Source: Thermomicrobiales bacterium (lineage in GTDB: Bacteria; Chloroflexota; Chloroflexia; Thermomicrobiales; UBA6265). Taken from it: DNA of 64,000 nt. The stretch's first letter is position 1, and each line of letters starts with the position of its first letter. The stretch spans positions 1 to 64,000 of the forward strand of contig JAGQGU010000007.1 of assembly GCA_020432165.1 (NCBI GenBank), given 5' to 3'. This document shows, piece by piece, positions 7,929 through 16,920 of this stretch. The position numbers were made by a program, and so were the translations under genes. The notes below the pieces were generated by a model. The model did not search any database. It was not told where the DNA came from and saw only the letters and a program-made list of their open reading frames with translations.

Positions 7929-10900
7929 ATGACAGAGGCTCAGCAAACGCCATCGCCCAAGCTCACCCGGCTGGAAATGCACGGGTTTAAGAGCTTTGCC
8001 ACCAAAACTACGCTGGTTTTCGAAACCGGTATCACGGCGGTGGTGGGTCCGAATGGATCGGGCAAGAGCAATATTGCCGATGCCATCCGCTGGGTTCTGG
8101 GCGAAACCAGCCCCTCCACGATCCGCAGCAAGAAGACAGAGGATGTCATCTTTGCGGGCGGCAAGGGTCGATCTGCGAGCGGCATGGCAGAGGTCACCGT
8201 CACCTTCAACAATGAAGAGCGCTGGCTGCCAAGCGAATTCACCGAAGTCACCGTTACCCGCCGTGCTTTCCGCGGCGGTGGGGGCGAATACCTGATCAAT
8301 GGCCGCAAGGTTCGGCTAAAGGATGTGCAGCGACTTTGCGCCTCGCTGGGCCAAAGCTATACCGTGGTCGGTCAGGGACTGGTTGATGCCGCCCTGAGCC
8401 AACGCGCGGAGGAACGGCGCGGACTCTTCGAACACGCCGCCGATCTGACCGGATTACGACTGCGCGTCGTCGAGGGCGAGCGTAATCTCGCTGAAACCGA
8501 TACGAATGTCACCCGTTTGAGCGATTTGCTCAGCCAGATTGAGCCGAATCTGAAGCGACTCGAACGTGCTGCGCGCCAGCAAAAAGAATGGAAGGATCTG
8601 CGGGATCGTCAGCTTTATTTGCAACGCGGTCATTACCGCCGCCTACTGCTGGCGGCATCGCTTCGTCTGACGGAAGCGGAGACGGGTGTTGCCTACCAGC
8701 AAAACGCGCTCAGCGCTGCGCAGCGTTCGCTGGATAACCTGATCTCGCAGCGACCAGCGCTGGAAGCGCGTTTGCAGGAAGCGACACATGCGCTGGAACT
8801 CCACGATGCCAGATTGAGCGATTTGCGACAGCAACTCAGCGAGACCATGCATCGTAAGGAATTGGTGGCGGAGCGGCTGGGGGCACTGGATCGGCGTGCC
8901 CAGGATGCATTGGCCACGAAATCCGGTCTGCAAGAGCAAATCGGCACGACCCAGGAGCGACTCGATGCCAGCCTGGCTGCGCTGAACCAGATCGACACCG
9001 AGTTGACGGTGGCCCGCGATGCGGCGCAACAGCATCAGCAGTTGGCCACACTCGCCCGGAGTGATCGGCAGAAGGCCGAAGGTGAATTGGCGGCAGTCGG
9101 CCGAGACGCATTGCAACAGGAGCGTCGCATCGCTGATTTGCAGCAACAACGTGCATTGATCGTGCAACGGCAGGAGACTTCGGCCACCGATGCCGCCCGG
9201 CTCCAGGCCGAGGATACGGCCAGAACAGAACGTCTCACTGAACTTCAAACCGAGCTTACAGATCATGAGCAAACAGATAGTAAGGTTGCTCAACAGATTG
9301 TTGATCTGGCGAACCAGCTGATAACCGCGCAATCGAATCTGGATACCATCACTGCATCCATTCGCGATGCGGCCGCTACACGTGTTGATCTGGAGAAGCA
9401 GCGGAATCAGGCGCAGTATAGGTTCGATGCCTTGCAGCGCATGCATGAATCCGGCGAGGGACTCTATCAGGGTCCACGTCAGGTTATGCAGTGGCATCGC
9501 GCGGGGAAACTGACCGGTGTGCTGGGCACACTCGCCGAACTGATCAAGGTTGACAAGCAGTACGATACGGCGCTGGAAATCGCGCTGGGCGGACATTTGC
9601 AGGATATCGTTGTGCGGGAATGGCGCGATGCCGAAGCTGCCATCGGCATGCTCAAGCAATCTCGCGCGGGCCGCGCCACCTTCCAACCGATCGAAACAGT
9701 GCGTCGGCGCAACGGTAATCAACAGCGACCGCGCGACATCATCGGCCAGGCCGGTGTGCACGGTATTGCCAGCGATCTGGTGCAGAGCGATAGCGATGTC
9801 GCCGAAGTCGTCCAGGCACTCCTCGGCCGGATCGTGGTTGTTGAGGATTTGCCGACGAGCCGGCGGCTGATGGATTCGTTGCCCGGTGGCTGGAGCACAG
9901 TCACGCTGGCAGGTGAGATCGCTCGTAGTGGTGGCTCGGTTACTGGTGGTTCGCAGGGCCGCGATAGTGGCGTGCTCAGCCGGGAACGCGAGCTGCGGGA
10001 TCTGCCCCAGATGATTGCCGCTCTGGACAGGAAGCTCGCCGAGGCAAGTGGTGCCTCCAGCGATCTGGAAGCAAAGATCCAGCAAGCACAATCAACGCGA
10101 CAGCAACTCCAGACGGAACGAGCCGACCTCCTGGCTCAGCAGAAGGCGAACGCACCACAGAAACAACGATTGCAGCAATGGATCGCCGATATTGCGAAGC
10201 AGGAAGAGCGCGCGACCCAGCATCGAGACGCAGCAGTGATCACCGCTGGCGAACGCGAGGAGAAGCTCAACCGCCTCGCTGCCGAGATCGAAGCCGCTAC
10301 GACGACGCTCTCGGAACTGCGCGATCGCGAAGCGCTGGTGGCATCCTCCCTCTCGACCCAGCGCGATGGTACGGCTGATGTCGATGCCGCGTTGACCATC
10401 GCCAATGCCACCCTCGCGGCTCTGGAAGAGCGGAAGCGAGCGGAAGAACGTCTGCAGAATCAGCTGGTAAGCCAACTGCGTGTGCAGAAGACCGAGATCG
10501 CCAGCCGGGAAAACGACGAAGCCGAGATGGAGGGTCGGAAGCTGGCACTCCAGGAAGAGTTGGGGCGACTTGAAAGCGATTCCGAGCAGCTTACAAGCTC
10601 CGTCACTGCGGGCGATGAGGCCCGGGTGCCGCTGGCGGAGGCACTGACCGCGACGGCGGAAAAGACGCGCACCCATCATACTGAAATCGAGACAGCACGC
10701 CAGCAAACAATGGAAATCGAGCGGGCACACGGTGCCGCTACGCTCACGCTGGAGCGGGCACGGGCCGAGACGGGAGGAATTCAGCAACGGATCATTGATG
10801 ATCTGAATCTGGAGATTCCCAACGATCTACTGGCTGACACTGAAGAAATCGACTTCACCGAACTGCCGGACGATTACGAGGAGACGGAGCGCGAAATAGC

Positions 10901-11588
10901 GCGCTTGCGCAATCGGTTGCATCGCGTTGGCTATGTCAGTGACAACGTGGTGGAGGAATACGAGCAGGAAGCCGAGCGCTTCGCCTTCCTCACCGAGCAA
11001 CTTGCCGATGTGCAGCAGGCTTCCGCGCGGTTACGAGCGATGCTGGCCGAGTTGCACGAGACGATGCAACAGCGCTTCGAGGAAACCTTCGAGCAGGTGA
11101 GTATCGCCTTCAGCCAAGCCTTCACCGTGCTCTTCGGTGGTGGCTCGGCCCGGCTGGTACTGGCACCGGACGATGATGGCGCGCCTGGCGGTATCGATAT
11201 CGTGGCGCAGCCACCGGGCAAGCGCCTGCAGGGGTTGGCACTGCTAAGCGGCGGTGAGCGCAGCCTGACCGCCGTGGCATTGCTCTTCGCGATTCTGCGC
11301 GTGAACCCCTCCCCCTTCGTTCTGCTCGATGAAGTCGATGCCGCGCTGGATGAGGCGAATGTGGTGCGCTTCCGCGATGAACTGCGCACGCTGGCCGATC
11401 AGACGCAAGCGATTGTGATCACACACAATCGAGGCACAGTGGAAAGCGCGGATACGCTCTATGGCATCACCATGGGCGGCGATGGTGTCAGCCAAACGCT
11501 GAGCCTGCGCCTGAGCGATCTGCCTCTGGATGAAGATTTCGATGTGCGCGATCTCGCCGCGGTGCAGGCGGGGATACCGGTGCGGTAA
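7929..11588 (+). CDS. Chromosome segregation protein SMC
   Basis: Condensin ATPase of 1219 residues that compacts and resolves sister chromosomes, normally with ScpA and ScpB (not in this window). The head begins LTRLEMHGFKSFA, with Walker A GPNGSGKSN at 40-48 and the R-loop and Q-loop region following. Long coiled coils run from about 170 to 500 and 680 to 1040, separated by the hinge (about 505-670, GVLGTLAELIKVDKQYDTAL). The C-terminal head has the signature LLSGGERSLTAVALLFAI and Walker B FVLLDEVDAALD. The frame is open much further upstream only because it shadows the minus-strand gene. ATG 7929 is chosen from the usual SMC N-terminus, though no clear ribosome site precedes it; ATG 7887 is the alternative. 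Confidence 0.97.
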   Translation: MTEAQQTPSPKLTRLEMHGFKSFATKTTLVFETGITAVVGPNGSGKSNIADAIRWVLGETSPSTIRSKKTEDVIFAGGKGRSASGMAEVTVTFNNEERWLPSEFTEVTVTRRAFRGGGGEYLINGRKVRLKDVQRLCASLGQSYTVVGQGLVDAALSQRAEERRGLFEHAADLTGLRLRVVEGERNLAETDTNVTRLSDLLSQIEPNLKRLERAARQQKEWKDLRDRQLYLQRGHYRRLLLAASLRLTEAETGVAYQQNALSAAQRSLDNLISQRPALEARLQEATHALELHDARLSDLRQQLSETMHRKELVAERLGALDRRAQDALATKSGLQEQIGTTQERLDASLAALNQIDTELTVARDAAQQHQQLATLARSDRQKAEGELAAVGRDALQQERRIADLQQQRALIVQRQETSATDAARLQAEDTARTERLTELQTELTDHEQTDSKVAQQIVDLANQLITAQSNLDTITASIRDAAATRVDLEKQRNQAQYRFDALQRMHESGEGLYQGPRQVMQWHRAGKLTGVLGTLAELIKVDKQYDTALEIALGGHLQDIVVREWRDAEAAIGMLKQSRAGRATFQPIETVRRRNGNQQRPRDIIGQAGVHGIASDLVQSDSDVAEVVQALLGRIVVVEDLPTSRRLMDSLPGGWSTVTLAGEIARSGGSVTGGSQGRDSGVLSRERELRDLPQMIAALDRKLAEASGASSDLEAKIQQAQSTRQQLQTERADLLAQQKANAPQKQRLQQWIADIAKQEERATQHRDAAVITAGEREEKLNRLAAEIEAATTTLSELRDREALVASSLSTQRDGTADVDAALTIANATLAALEERKRAEERLQNQLVSQLRVQKTEIASRENDEAEMEGRKLALQEELGRLESDSEQLTSSVTAGDEARVPLAEALTATAEKTRTHHTEIETARQQTMEIERAHGAATLTLERARAETGGIQQRIIDDLNLEIPNDLLADTEEIDFTELPDDYEETEREIARLRNRLHRVGYVSDNVVEEYEQEAERFAFLTEQLADVQQASARLRAMLAELHETMQQRFEETFEQVSIAFSQAFTVLFGGGSARLVLAPDDDGAPGGIDIVAQPPGKRLQGLALLSGGERSLTAVALLFAILRVNPSPFVLLDEVDAALDEANVVRFRDELRTLADQTQAIVITHNRGTVESADTLYGITMGGDGVSQTLSLRLSDLPLDEDFDVRDLAAVQAGIPVR

Positions 11589-11681
11589 TTTTGCCGTCCG
11601 TCGTGCCCTGTCATTCCGAAGCCGCAGGCGAGAAATCAGCCGAACGATCGGTAGCTTGGGATATGGCGGAATACTGGCCCG

Positions 11682-11709
11682 AACCCCGGGTCTAAAACCC
11701 GGGGCTACG
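11682..11709 (+). repeat. Family-1 palindrome, copy B
   Basis: Arms ACCCCGGG and CCCGGGGC around TCTAAAA, followed by the constant tail TACG. Confidence 0.85.
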
Positions 11710-11819
11710 AGGGAGATCGGTATTCCGCGTCATTCCGAAGCCGCAGGCGAGAAATCAGCCCAACGATTGCTGGTTTGGGATATTGCGAAACAGGGACGAT
11801 GAGGCGGTGCCTCATCGTG

Positions 11820-11844
11820 GTCGAGCACAAGGCTCGACACTACC
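11820..11844 (+). repeat. Family-1 palindrome, copy M
   Basis: Arms GTCGAGC and GCTCGAC around ACAAG, followed by ACTACC. The stem sequence differs completely from copy B but is still self-complementary. Confidence 0.7.
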
Positions 11845-11976
11845 GAATGCCCATGGTACATCGCTACAGCCAGCGTAGGGGTCGATCCTGAAAGGTATCG
11901 ACCCGAATCTCCGGCTTGACCAGCTATCGCTGCCCGAGATGCTTGGCGTTGCTCAGCATGACGGTGGTCGCCAGAG

Positions 11977-12450
11977 TTACCGATGCGCTTTCCATGCGCG
12001 GGTGGTATCCGCGTGGTGGCGATAGTGGTTCAGGGATGCCTCCCGCACCCAGCCACGCACGAAATCGTTCCAGGATGAATCTGGCATGTATCGCATCGCG
12101 CGCACAATCGCTTCATGCGCGCTGTGATAACGCTGCCACGCTGCCTCCAGCGTGATATCGGCATCAATCTCTGCCCAAACCAGATTGAGCGCTTCGTATT
12201 CATCGTATTCGTTCACGCCGGGGAGAACACCGAAATGATTGCGCAGAATCATCTCTGTCGTTACTTCATCCCAACGCGCGATATGCACGAGCGTCACCCG
12301 ACCATTCCAGTCGCCAGTCATACCTGGCTCCTCCAGGTCAGCAGCGGTTAGTCCGGCCAGCTCAGTATCAAGTTCAGCCCGGCTTTGGCGCCATTCGGCG
12401 AAGAATGTCTCGCGGTCAGCGGTGAGCGCATCGAAAACTGGTGGAGTCAT
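11977..12450 (-). CDS. DinB-superfamily four-helix protein (ClbS/DfsB-like)
   Basis: A 157-residue predicted four-helix-bundle protein. WNGRVTLVHIARWDE carries the histidine-containing helix 2 that marks DinB/YfiT/ClbS-type proteins, and NHYRHHADTTRAW supplies the C-terminal histidines, together a plausible divalent-metal site. Family members act as thiol-dependent transferases or toxin-protective hydrolases; no substrate can be assigned here. It is transcribed divergently from the copper-protein gene, 136 bp away. Confidence 0.65.
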   Translation of the reverse strand: MTPPVFDALTADRETFFAEWRQSRAELDTELAGLTAADLEEPGMTGDWNGRVTLVHIARWDEVTTEMILRNHFGVLPGVNEYDEYEALNLVWAEIDADITLEAAWQRYHSAHEAIVRAMRYMPDSSWNDFVRGWVREASLNHYRHHADTTRAWKAHR

Positions 12451-12491
12451 ATCGAAATAATTCCTACACGATCAATCGGTTTTTCGCGGAA

Positions 12492-12515
12492 AATCCTGCT
12501 ATCGGACTCAGGATT
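12492..12515. promoter_or_regulatory. Inverted repeat upstream of the copper protein
   Basis: Two 7-bp half sites (AATCCTG and CAGGATT) spaced by 10 bp lie 72 bp upstream of the copper protein start, in the divergent spacer. The layout suits a dimeric regulator, but no regulator is identified. Confidence 0.3.
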
Positions 12516-12586
12516 CCGTTTGCTACCGTATGCATCAGGCAATCGAGTCGAGTCGGTCGGCCCGATCAGCGGTAGAGGAGAAAACT

Positions 12587-13666
12587 ATGTCTATCATACG
12601 AATTCCCGCGACAGTTGTTCTGCCCGAGCGCACAGATCGCCGCTCGTTGCTGCGCGGTGCAGCTGGTGTGGGTCTGGGTATTGGCGCGGCCAGTATGATC
12701 TATGGAGGATCCGCGCATCAGGATATGACCAGCACACCCGAGGCTGGCGGTAGCTATATCGGCTCCGATGGCGATGCCACTGGTACCGGTGATGCCACTC
12801 CGGGTCCAGGTGCCGAAGTCGCGGAGTTCCAGCGCTACGATCCCTATCTGCCGACGGTTGAGCCGGGTGACAAGTCTGTGGAGATCACCTTTGCGGATCG
12901 CACAGTCTGGATCAGCAAGGATGTACAGTACGCTGCCTGGACAATGAATGGCACGGTTCCGGGGCCGGCACTGCGAGCGGTGCAGGGCGATACACTCCAT
13001 GTGACCATCAAGAACGATGCCCCGATGGCGCACTCGGTGGACTTCCACGCCGCCCGTGTCTCGCCGGAGCGCGGCTATGCGTTGGTGCAACCGGGAGAAA
13101 CCTTCGAGTGGGATATGAAGCTGGATTACCCCGGTGCCTATATGGTGCACTGCGGTACAGCACCGGTGCTCATGCATATCGCGACCGGTATGTATCTGCC
13201 GCTGATCGTTGATCCGGCCGAGGGCGGATTTGAGCCGGCGACGGAAATCGTGCTCTCCCAGTCCGAGTTCTACACGATGGACGGTGGCGATGGTATCCAT
13301 GTGACCGATGCCGAGCGCCTCTTCGAGCTGACCTCCGCCCCGAACATCACCTGCTTCAACGGCCATGCCAGCCAGTATGTGGATGAGCCGATCGAGATTC
13401 CGGTGGGCGAGTTGGTGCGCATCTACATGGTCAACCATGGACCGAATGTGTGGAGCGCGTTCCACGTGGTGGGTGCCATCTTCTCCCATGTCTACTTCAA
13501 CGCCAATCCGAACAACAAGCTGGAAGGTTTGCAGACCATCAGTGTCGGCCCTGGCGATGGTGTGGCATGCGAGTTCATGGTGGACGAACCGGGTCATTAT
13601 GTGGCGGTGAACCACAGCTTCGGTCACGCAGCCCATGGTGCCATTGCGGTGCTGAAGGCAGTATAA
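12587..13666 (+). CDS. NirK-like two-domain copper oxidoreductase, Tat-exported
   Basis: A 359-residue periplasmic or cell-surface cupredoxin protein. The N-terminus has a twin-arginine signal (TDRRSLLRGAAGVGLGIG). Domain 1 shows the pattern of copper nitrite reductases: AHSVDFHAA (H149, D152, H154) and VHCGTAPVLMHIATGMY (H188, C189, H197, M202), accounting for type 1 and part of the type 2 site. Domain 2 supplies H293 (AFHVVG) and H343 (VNHSF). Every ligand and both active-site residues expected for NirK have a counterpart. A good AGAGGAG is 6 nt before the ATG. Nitrite reduction to NO is the likely but unproven reaction; a three-domain laccase is excluded by length. No nor, nos or regulator genes are adjacent. 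Confidence 0.8.
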   Translation: MSIIRIPATVVLPERTDRRSLLRGAAGVGLGIGAASMIYGGSAHQDMTSTPEAGGSYIGSDGDATGTGDATPGPGAEVAEFQRYDPYLPTVEPGDKSVEITFADRTVWISKDVQYAAWTMNGTVPGPALRAVQGDTLHVTIKNDAPMAHSVDFHAARVSPERGYALVQPGETFEWDMKLDYPGAYMVHCGTAPVLMHIATGMYLPLIVDPAEGGFEPATEIVLSQSEFYTMDGGDGIHVTDAERLFELTSAPNITCFNGHASQYVDEPIEIPVGELVRIYMVNHGPNVWSAFHVVGAIFSHVYFNANPNNKLEGLQTISVGPGDGVACEFMVDEPGHYVAVNHSFGHAAHGAIAVLKAV

Positions 13667-13690
13667 TTCCGCAACCACAGAGAGTATTTC

Positions 13691-13727
13691 GCGGGCGGAT
13701 GGTTTTCGAATCATCCGTCCGCTTTTC
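13691..13727 (+). terminator. Rho-independent terminator after the copper protein
   Basis: A 14-bp stem (GCGGGCGGATGGTT with AATCATCCGTCCGC, one G-T wobble) with a short TTCG loop is followed by TTTTCTTT, 24 bp after the stop codon. Confidence 0.85.
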
Positions 13728-13762
13728 TTTGCCAACCCCACCTGCACCTTCATGGCTTGCGG

Positions 13763-14422
13763 CTAACGTCGTGATGGTGGCGTGGCAACGATGAGACGAG
13801 CGATGCCGAGCCGACGGCGATGCTCTATCTCGATTTCGTAGCCACAATCGCGCAGTGTCTGCACGGTTTCGCGATCGACATGGCAACCGATCTGGCGAAT
13901 CTGAATCGGTGCCCACCAGCGCATAATCCGCGCGACCATCGGGTTTGTGGAGAGCATATGCTCCAGCAATACGATCCGTCCGCCAGGTTTGCAGACGCGG
14001 GCGAACTCGGCCAATGCTTTAGGGACATCGGCCACGGTACACAGCAACATGCTCGCGGTGACGGTATCGAAGGCCGCATCCGCAAACTGGCTCAAATCTT
14101 CGGCATTGCCGACCAGCAGCGTTGTCGGGAACCTGGTGCCAACCTTCCTAGCCTCCGTCACCATACCGGGGCTGAGATCTAGTCCGGTATAGGCAGTGAC
14201 ATCGTGCGGCAATTGGCTGAGACGAATGAGCGTATCTCCCGCACCGATGCCGAGTTCCAACACATCGCCATGAAGATAAGTGATCAGTTCATTGCGCAGA
14301 TCGCCTGCCAGCCAGGTCTCTCCCCTGCCCGGTCCACGCAGCCAGTTCGGGGCCAGACCATCGTAAACCTGGCGAATTCCGTCGGAATCGGGTGGTGTGC
14401 GATCGGTAAAATAGCGACGCAT
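13763..14422 (-). CDS. Class I SAM-dependent methyltransferase (UbiE/Coq5-like)
   Basis: A 219-residue Rossmann methyltransferase. Motif I is VLELGIGAGDTL, followed by the acidic strand 2 (GLDLSPGM), VGNAEDL for motif II and KPGGRIVLLEHML for motif III. The C-terminal part, with IRQIGCHVDRETVQTL, resembles the menaquinone/ubiquinone and phospholipid methyltransferase group. The substrate cannot be given. It converges with the copper protein gene across the terminator. Confidence 0.85.
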   Translation of the reverse strand: MRRYFTDRTPPDSDGIRQVYDGLAPNWLRGPGRGETWLAGDLRNELITYLHGDVLELGIGAGDTLIRLSQLPHDVTAYTGLDLSPGMVTEARKVGTRFPTTLLVGNAEDLSQFADAAFDTVTASMLLCTVADVPKALAEFARVCKPGGRIVLLEHMLSTNPMVARIMRWWAPIQIRQIGCHVDRETVQTLRDCGYEIEIEHRRRLGIARLIVATPPSRR

Positions 14423-14475
14423 GCGATAGGCTCCACTAGATAGGTGCGGTTTGCATCATGATAGCGGAGCTCAGG

Positions 14476-15345
14476 ATGTCCAGATACAGCAATAGTCGGA
14501 TTGAACGCGCAGAACTTGATGCGTTACGTGGCGAGGAACAGATCGCCAGGGCTATCGAACTGATGCGAAAGTCCATTGATCTCGATCTTACGCGCCATGC
14601 AATTGGGATTCTGGGCAGAGCAGAATCGGCATCGCTCCATGATGTTTTGGTAGAAAAATACCAGTGGTGCGATGAGCAGCCGCATCGGCGCGATGGCGGA
14701 GCGTATATCCGCTCTGCGATTGTGCGAGCCATACGACCGATTAGCGGTCCGGCGGATGTGTCTCTCCTTCTCCATGCCATGCAGACCTATGAACACGATG
14801 CTGCCTGGGAGGTCTGCTCCGATCTCCGCGCAGCTGCGATGATGACGATGAATGACATCAATCCGGAGATTACCGCGGATTTCGCGGTGAGATTCATGCA
14901 TGAGCCAGAGGCCACGCTCTCAGATGAGCCGGCCCTCTCGGCGATTCGATTGCTGGCAAGCCATGGTAACCTGGCGCCTATTTTCGGTACGGTAAGTTGG
15001 GGGCATGGTCGCACCGAGGTGGTCGCCGAAGGATTGCGGAATTTAGTGGAATTGCCGGATGAACTCGTGCCGATTCTGGTGGATCAGTTTATCGAGAATG
15101 AGAATGAACAGATCATTTTGGGTTTGTTCGATCTTTTGTTGGCGCACCAGACACGAGATAGCTGGGCCAATACCATCGAAGGCTGGTTCCGCATGACTAC
15201 TGTGATGGATCTCTACGGGATTATCGCCATGCAGATCGTAGCTTCACGATCAGACGTATTGATAGGCATGTTACGTGATATTCGTAGCGAGGAGGTTGAT
15301 TCCCTCCGCCGAGGGTTGCTGGATCAGGCATTGGAACTGGCGTAA
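14476..15345 (+). CDS. HEAT-repeat-like protein of unknown function
   Basis: I do not recognise the family. The protein (289 residues from ATG 14476, or 295 from ATG 14458) is almost entirely alpha-helical, with repeating helix pairs such as HAIGILGRAESASLHDVL and SAIRLLASHGNLAPIFGTV, typical of HEAT/armadillo-type scaffolds. No signal peptide or membrane segment is seen, so it should be cytosolic. ATG 14476 is preferred because GCGGAG lies 6 nt upstream. It is divergent from the methyltransferase. Confidence 0.7.
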   Translation: MSRYSNSRIERAELDALRGEEQIARAIELMRKSIDLDLTRHAIGILGRAESASLHDVLVEKYQWCDEQPHRRDGGAYIRSAIVRAIRPISGPADVSLLLHAMQTYEHDAAWEVCSDLRAAAMMTMNDINPEITADFAVRFMHEPEATLSDEPALSAIRLLASHGNLAPIFGTVSWGHGRTEVVAEGLRNLVELPDELVPILVDQFIENENEQIILGLFDLLLAHQTRDSWANTIEGWFRMTTVMDLYGIIAMQIVASRSDVLIGMLRDIRSEEVDSLRRGLLDQALELA

Positions 15346-15402
15346 CGGTATAATCGTATCTTCGGGATTTACAGTACCACCAAGGGCTGGGTAGCCAACG
15401 CG

Positions 15403-15636
15403 GACCCCGGGGATCAACCCCGGGGCTACGCCGCCGATGCAGGGCTACGTGCTTTCCAGACGTGCGGTTCACGTAGGGGAGGATCCTGAGCGGAGCGATG
15501 GTATCCTCCCGCGTCGACGCCTATGGCGCCGACCATCGTCGTACATGTTATCGGCGGCTATGCCGCCGATGCGGGTCGATACCTTTCAGCCCTGCGGCTC
15601 TTGCAGATCGCAGGGCGACCCCATACTTTCCAGGGT
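15403..15636. repeat. Cluster of palindromic repeats
   Basis: The gap 15346-15641 has no gene. It opens with a family-1 palindrome (15403-15430, arms CCCCGGGG, tail GCTACG), then an inverted repeat GGGAGGATCCTGA...GGTATCCTCCC (about 15477-15510), a GGCGGCTATGCCGCC hairpin near 15552, and GGGTCGATACCTTTCAG with a nested GCCCTGCG hairpin near 15578-15625. The ATCCTGA/GGTATC core also occurs at 11879-11904 with different outer arms. Confidence 0.7.
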
Positions 15637-15641
15637 TCGGG

Positions 15642-16412
15642 TTACTTCCGACCCAAAATCGCTGGCAGTTCCGCCAGTGATTCGATGACCAGCCATGGCT
15701 GGCGATCATCCGGCGCAGGCCGACCCATGCTGATCCAGACGCCACGAATCCCGAGTTCCTGCGGACCAATAGCATCCCGACGCCAGTTATCGCCGACCAT
15801 GATCGCCTCTTCCGGAGCAATACCCATCTGCTCCATCACCCAACCATAGATCTTTGGATCCGGCTTGCCGTAGCCAACCTCACCACTGACCGCGATCACA
15901 TCGAACATTGGCGCGATACCGGTGGCGCGAATCTTGTGCCACTGCACATCCGGGATACCGTTGGTGACCATACCGAGTCGGTAGTTATCAGCCAGTTCGG
16001 CCAGGGCTGCCTCGGCCCCGTCACAATACGGATTCGCTTCCCCACGCTCACGCTCAAACGAGGCATCGAGTTGGGCAGCGAGATCATCGTCCCCTACTCC
16101 ACTCGCCGCCAACGCCTGCTGCCAGGTGCGCAATCGATAGCCTGGTCCCCACTCCCGCATGATGGCCCAATTGGGATGATCGCCCTCAAAGCGTGCTCGC
16201 AGGAGCTCCAGTGGACCGGTACCGATCTCGATCAACCACTCCGGAAACGGACTTTCCAGAAAACCACGATTGGCAGCGTCTTTGGCGGCGGTGATGAGCT
16301 GATGCTCATCAAGATGCGGCACGAGCGCGGCGGTCTTCGCAAAGGCGATCTCGCTGGCGGGATCGTCGGTGAGAATCGTGTCGTCCAGATCAAGCAGAAT
16401 AGTTGTGATCAC
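15642..16412 (-). CDS. HAD-superfamily hydrolase (HAD-IA, phosphatase-like)
   Basis: A 256-residue haloacid dehalogenase-type hydrolase. Motif I is LLDLDDTIL with the nucleophilic Asp followed by the acid/base Asp two residues on; motif II is GMVTNG; motif III lysine lies in VSGEVGYGKPDPKIY; motif IV is MVGDNWRRDAIG. The long helical insertion after motif I is a C1 cap, as in 2-haloacid dehalogenase, pyrimidine nucleotidase and phosphoglycolate phosphatase. The physiological substrate is not identifiable. Its start overlaps the stop of the upstream YaiI gene by 4 bp. Confidence 0.9.
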   Translation of the reverse strand: MITTILLDLDDTILTDDPASEIAFAKTAALVPHLDEHQLITAAKDAANRGFLESPFPEWLIEIGTGPLELLRARFEGDHPNWAIMREWGPGYRLRTWQQALAASGVGDDDLAAQLDASFERERGEANPYCDGAEAALAELADNYRLGMVTNGIPDVQWHKIRATGIAPMFDVIAVSGEVGYGKPDPKIYGWVMEQMGIAPEEAIMVGDNWRRDAIGPQELGIRGVWISMGRPAPDDRQPWLVIESLAELPAILGRK

Positions 16413-16882
16413 AGAGGTCTCCGTTTCGCGAGTTTGTGCGCGGCCGCATCCAGCGCGGATGCGAACGCCGAGCGTTGGTTCTTGTTGTATGCGGGCGGAC
16501 CACCGGTGATCTCGCCCATCTGTCGCAGCATCGCATTGATCTCGCGACTGGCCAATGCCTCGCCAATGCGATTTGGATTGTAGTGGTTACCGCGGAAATC
16601 GAGACATGGTGCACCGATTTCGATGATACGGGCGGCTAACGGGATATCCGCAGTGAGCACGAGGTCGGTTGGCGTTGCGTGCTCGGCAATCCAGTCATCG
16701 GCGGCATCCGGCGAGCCGGGCACGACGATGGCGCGGGCAAGCTGATCGGCATCGGAAGGAATGTGAATGGGCGTATTCGCGACCACCATCAGCGGCAGGG
16801 TGTAACGCACGGCCGTGCGGAAAACGAGGTCCTTCACGGGGCAGGCATCGGCATCGAGATAGATCGTCGGCATATTACTCAT
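16409..16882 (-). CDS. YaiI/YqxD family protein (DUF188)
   Basis: A 157-residue member of the UPF0178 family, a PIN-like fold of unknown function. Family signatures are present in order: IYLDADACPVKDLV at the N-terminus, VVPGSPDAADDWI in the middle, LVLTADIPLAARI, then DFRGNHYNPNRIGEAL and the GGPPAYNKNQRSAFASALD tail. The conserved acidic residues suggest a metal-dependent nuclease-like site, but no activity is established. It is translationally coupled to the HAD gene. Confidence 0.92.
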   Translation of the reverse strand: MSNMPTIYLDADACPVKDLVFRTAVRYTLPLMVVANTPIHIPSDADQLARAIVVPGSPDAADDWIAEHATPTDLVLTADIPLAARIIEIGAPCLDFRGNHYNPNRIGEALASREINAMLRQMGEITGGPPAYNKNQRSAFASALDAAAHKLAKRRPL

Positions 16883-16920
16883 GGGGAAAGCGTAGTCGAT
16901 ATCGGGTGATCACAGGTGCC

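Larger units (their letters stand above)
11589..11976. other. Intergenic region packed with repeats
   Basis: This stretch of 388 bp holds no gene. It carries two inverted copies of the family-2 repeat (11610-11651, 11729-11769), two family-1 palindromes (11682-11709 with arms CCCCGGG/CCCGGGG; 11820-11844 with arms GTCGAG/CTCGAC) and a further inverted repeat at 11879-11904 (GGTCGATCCTGA...GGTATCGACC). Confidence 0.8.

Noticed and set aside
8643-10091. 482-residue minus-strand frame inside smc
   Set aside because: Long antisense shadow of the coiled coils, rich in Cys, Leu, Arg and His.
12566-13753. 395-residue minus-strand frame opposite the copper protein
   Set aside because: His- and Arg-rich antisense shadow; the plus-strand protein has all copper ligands.
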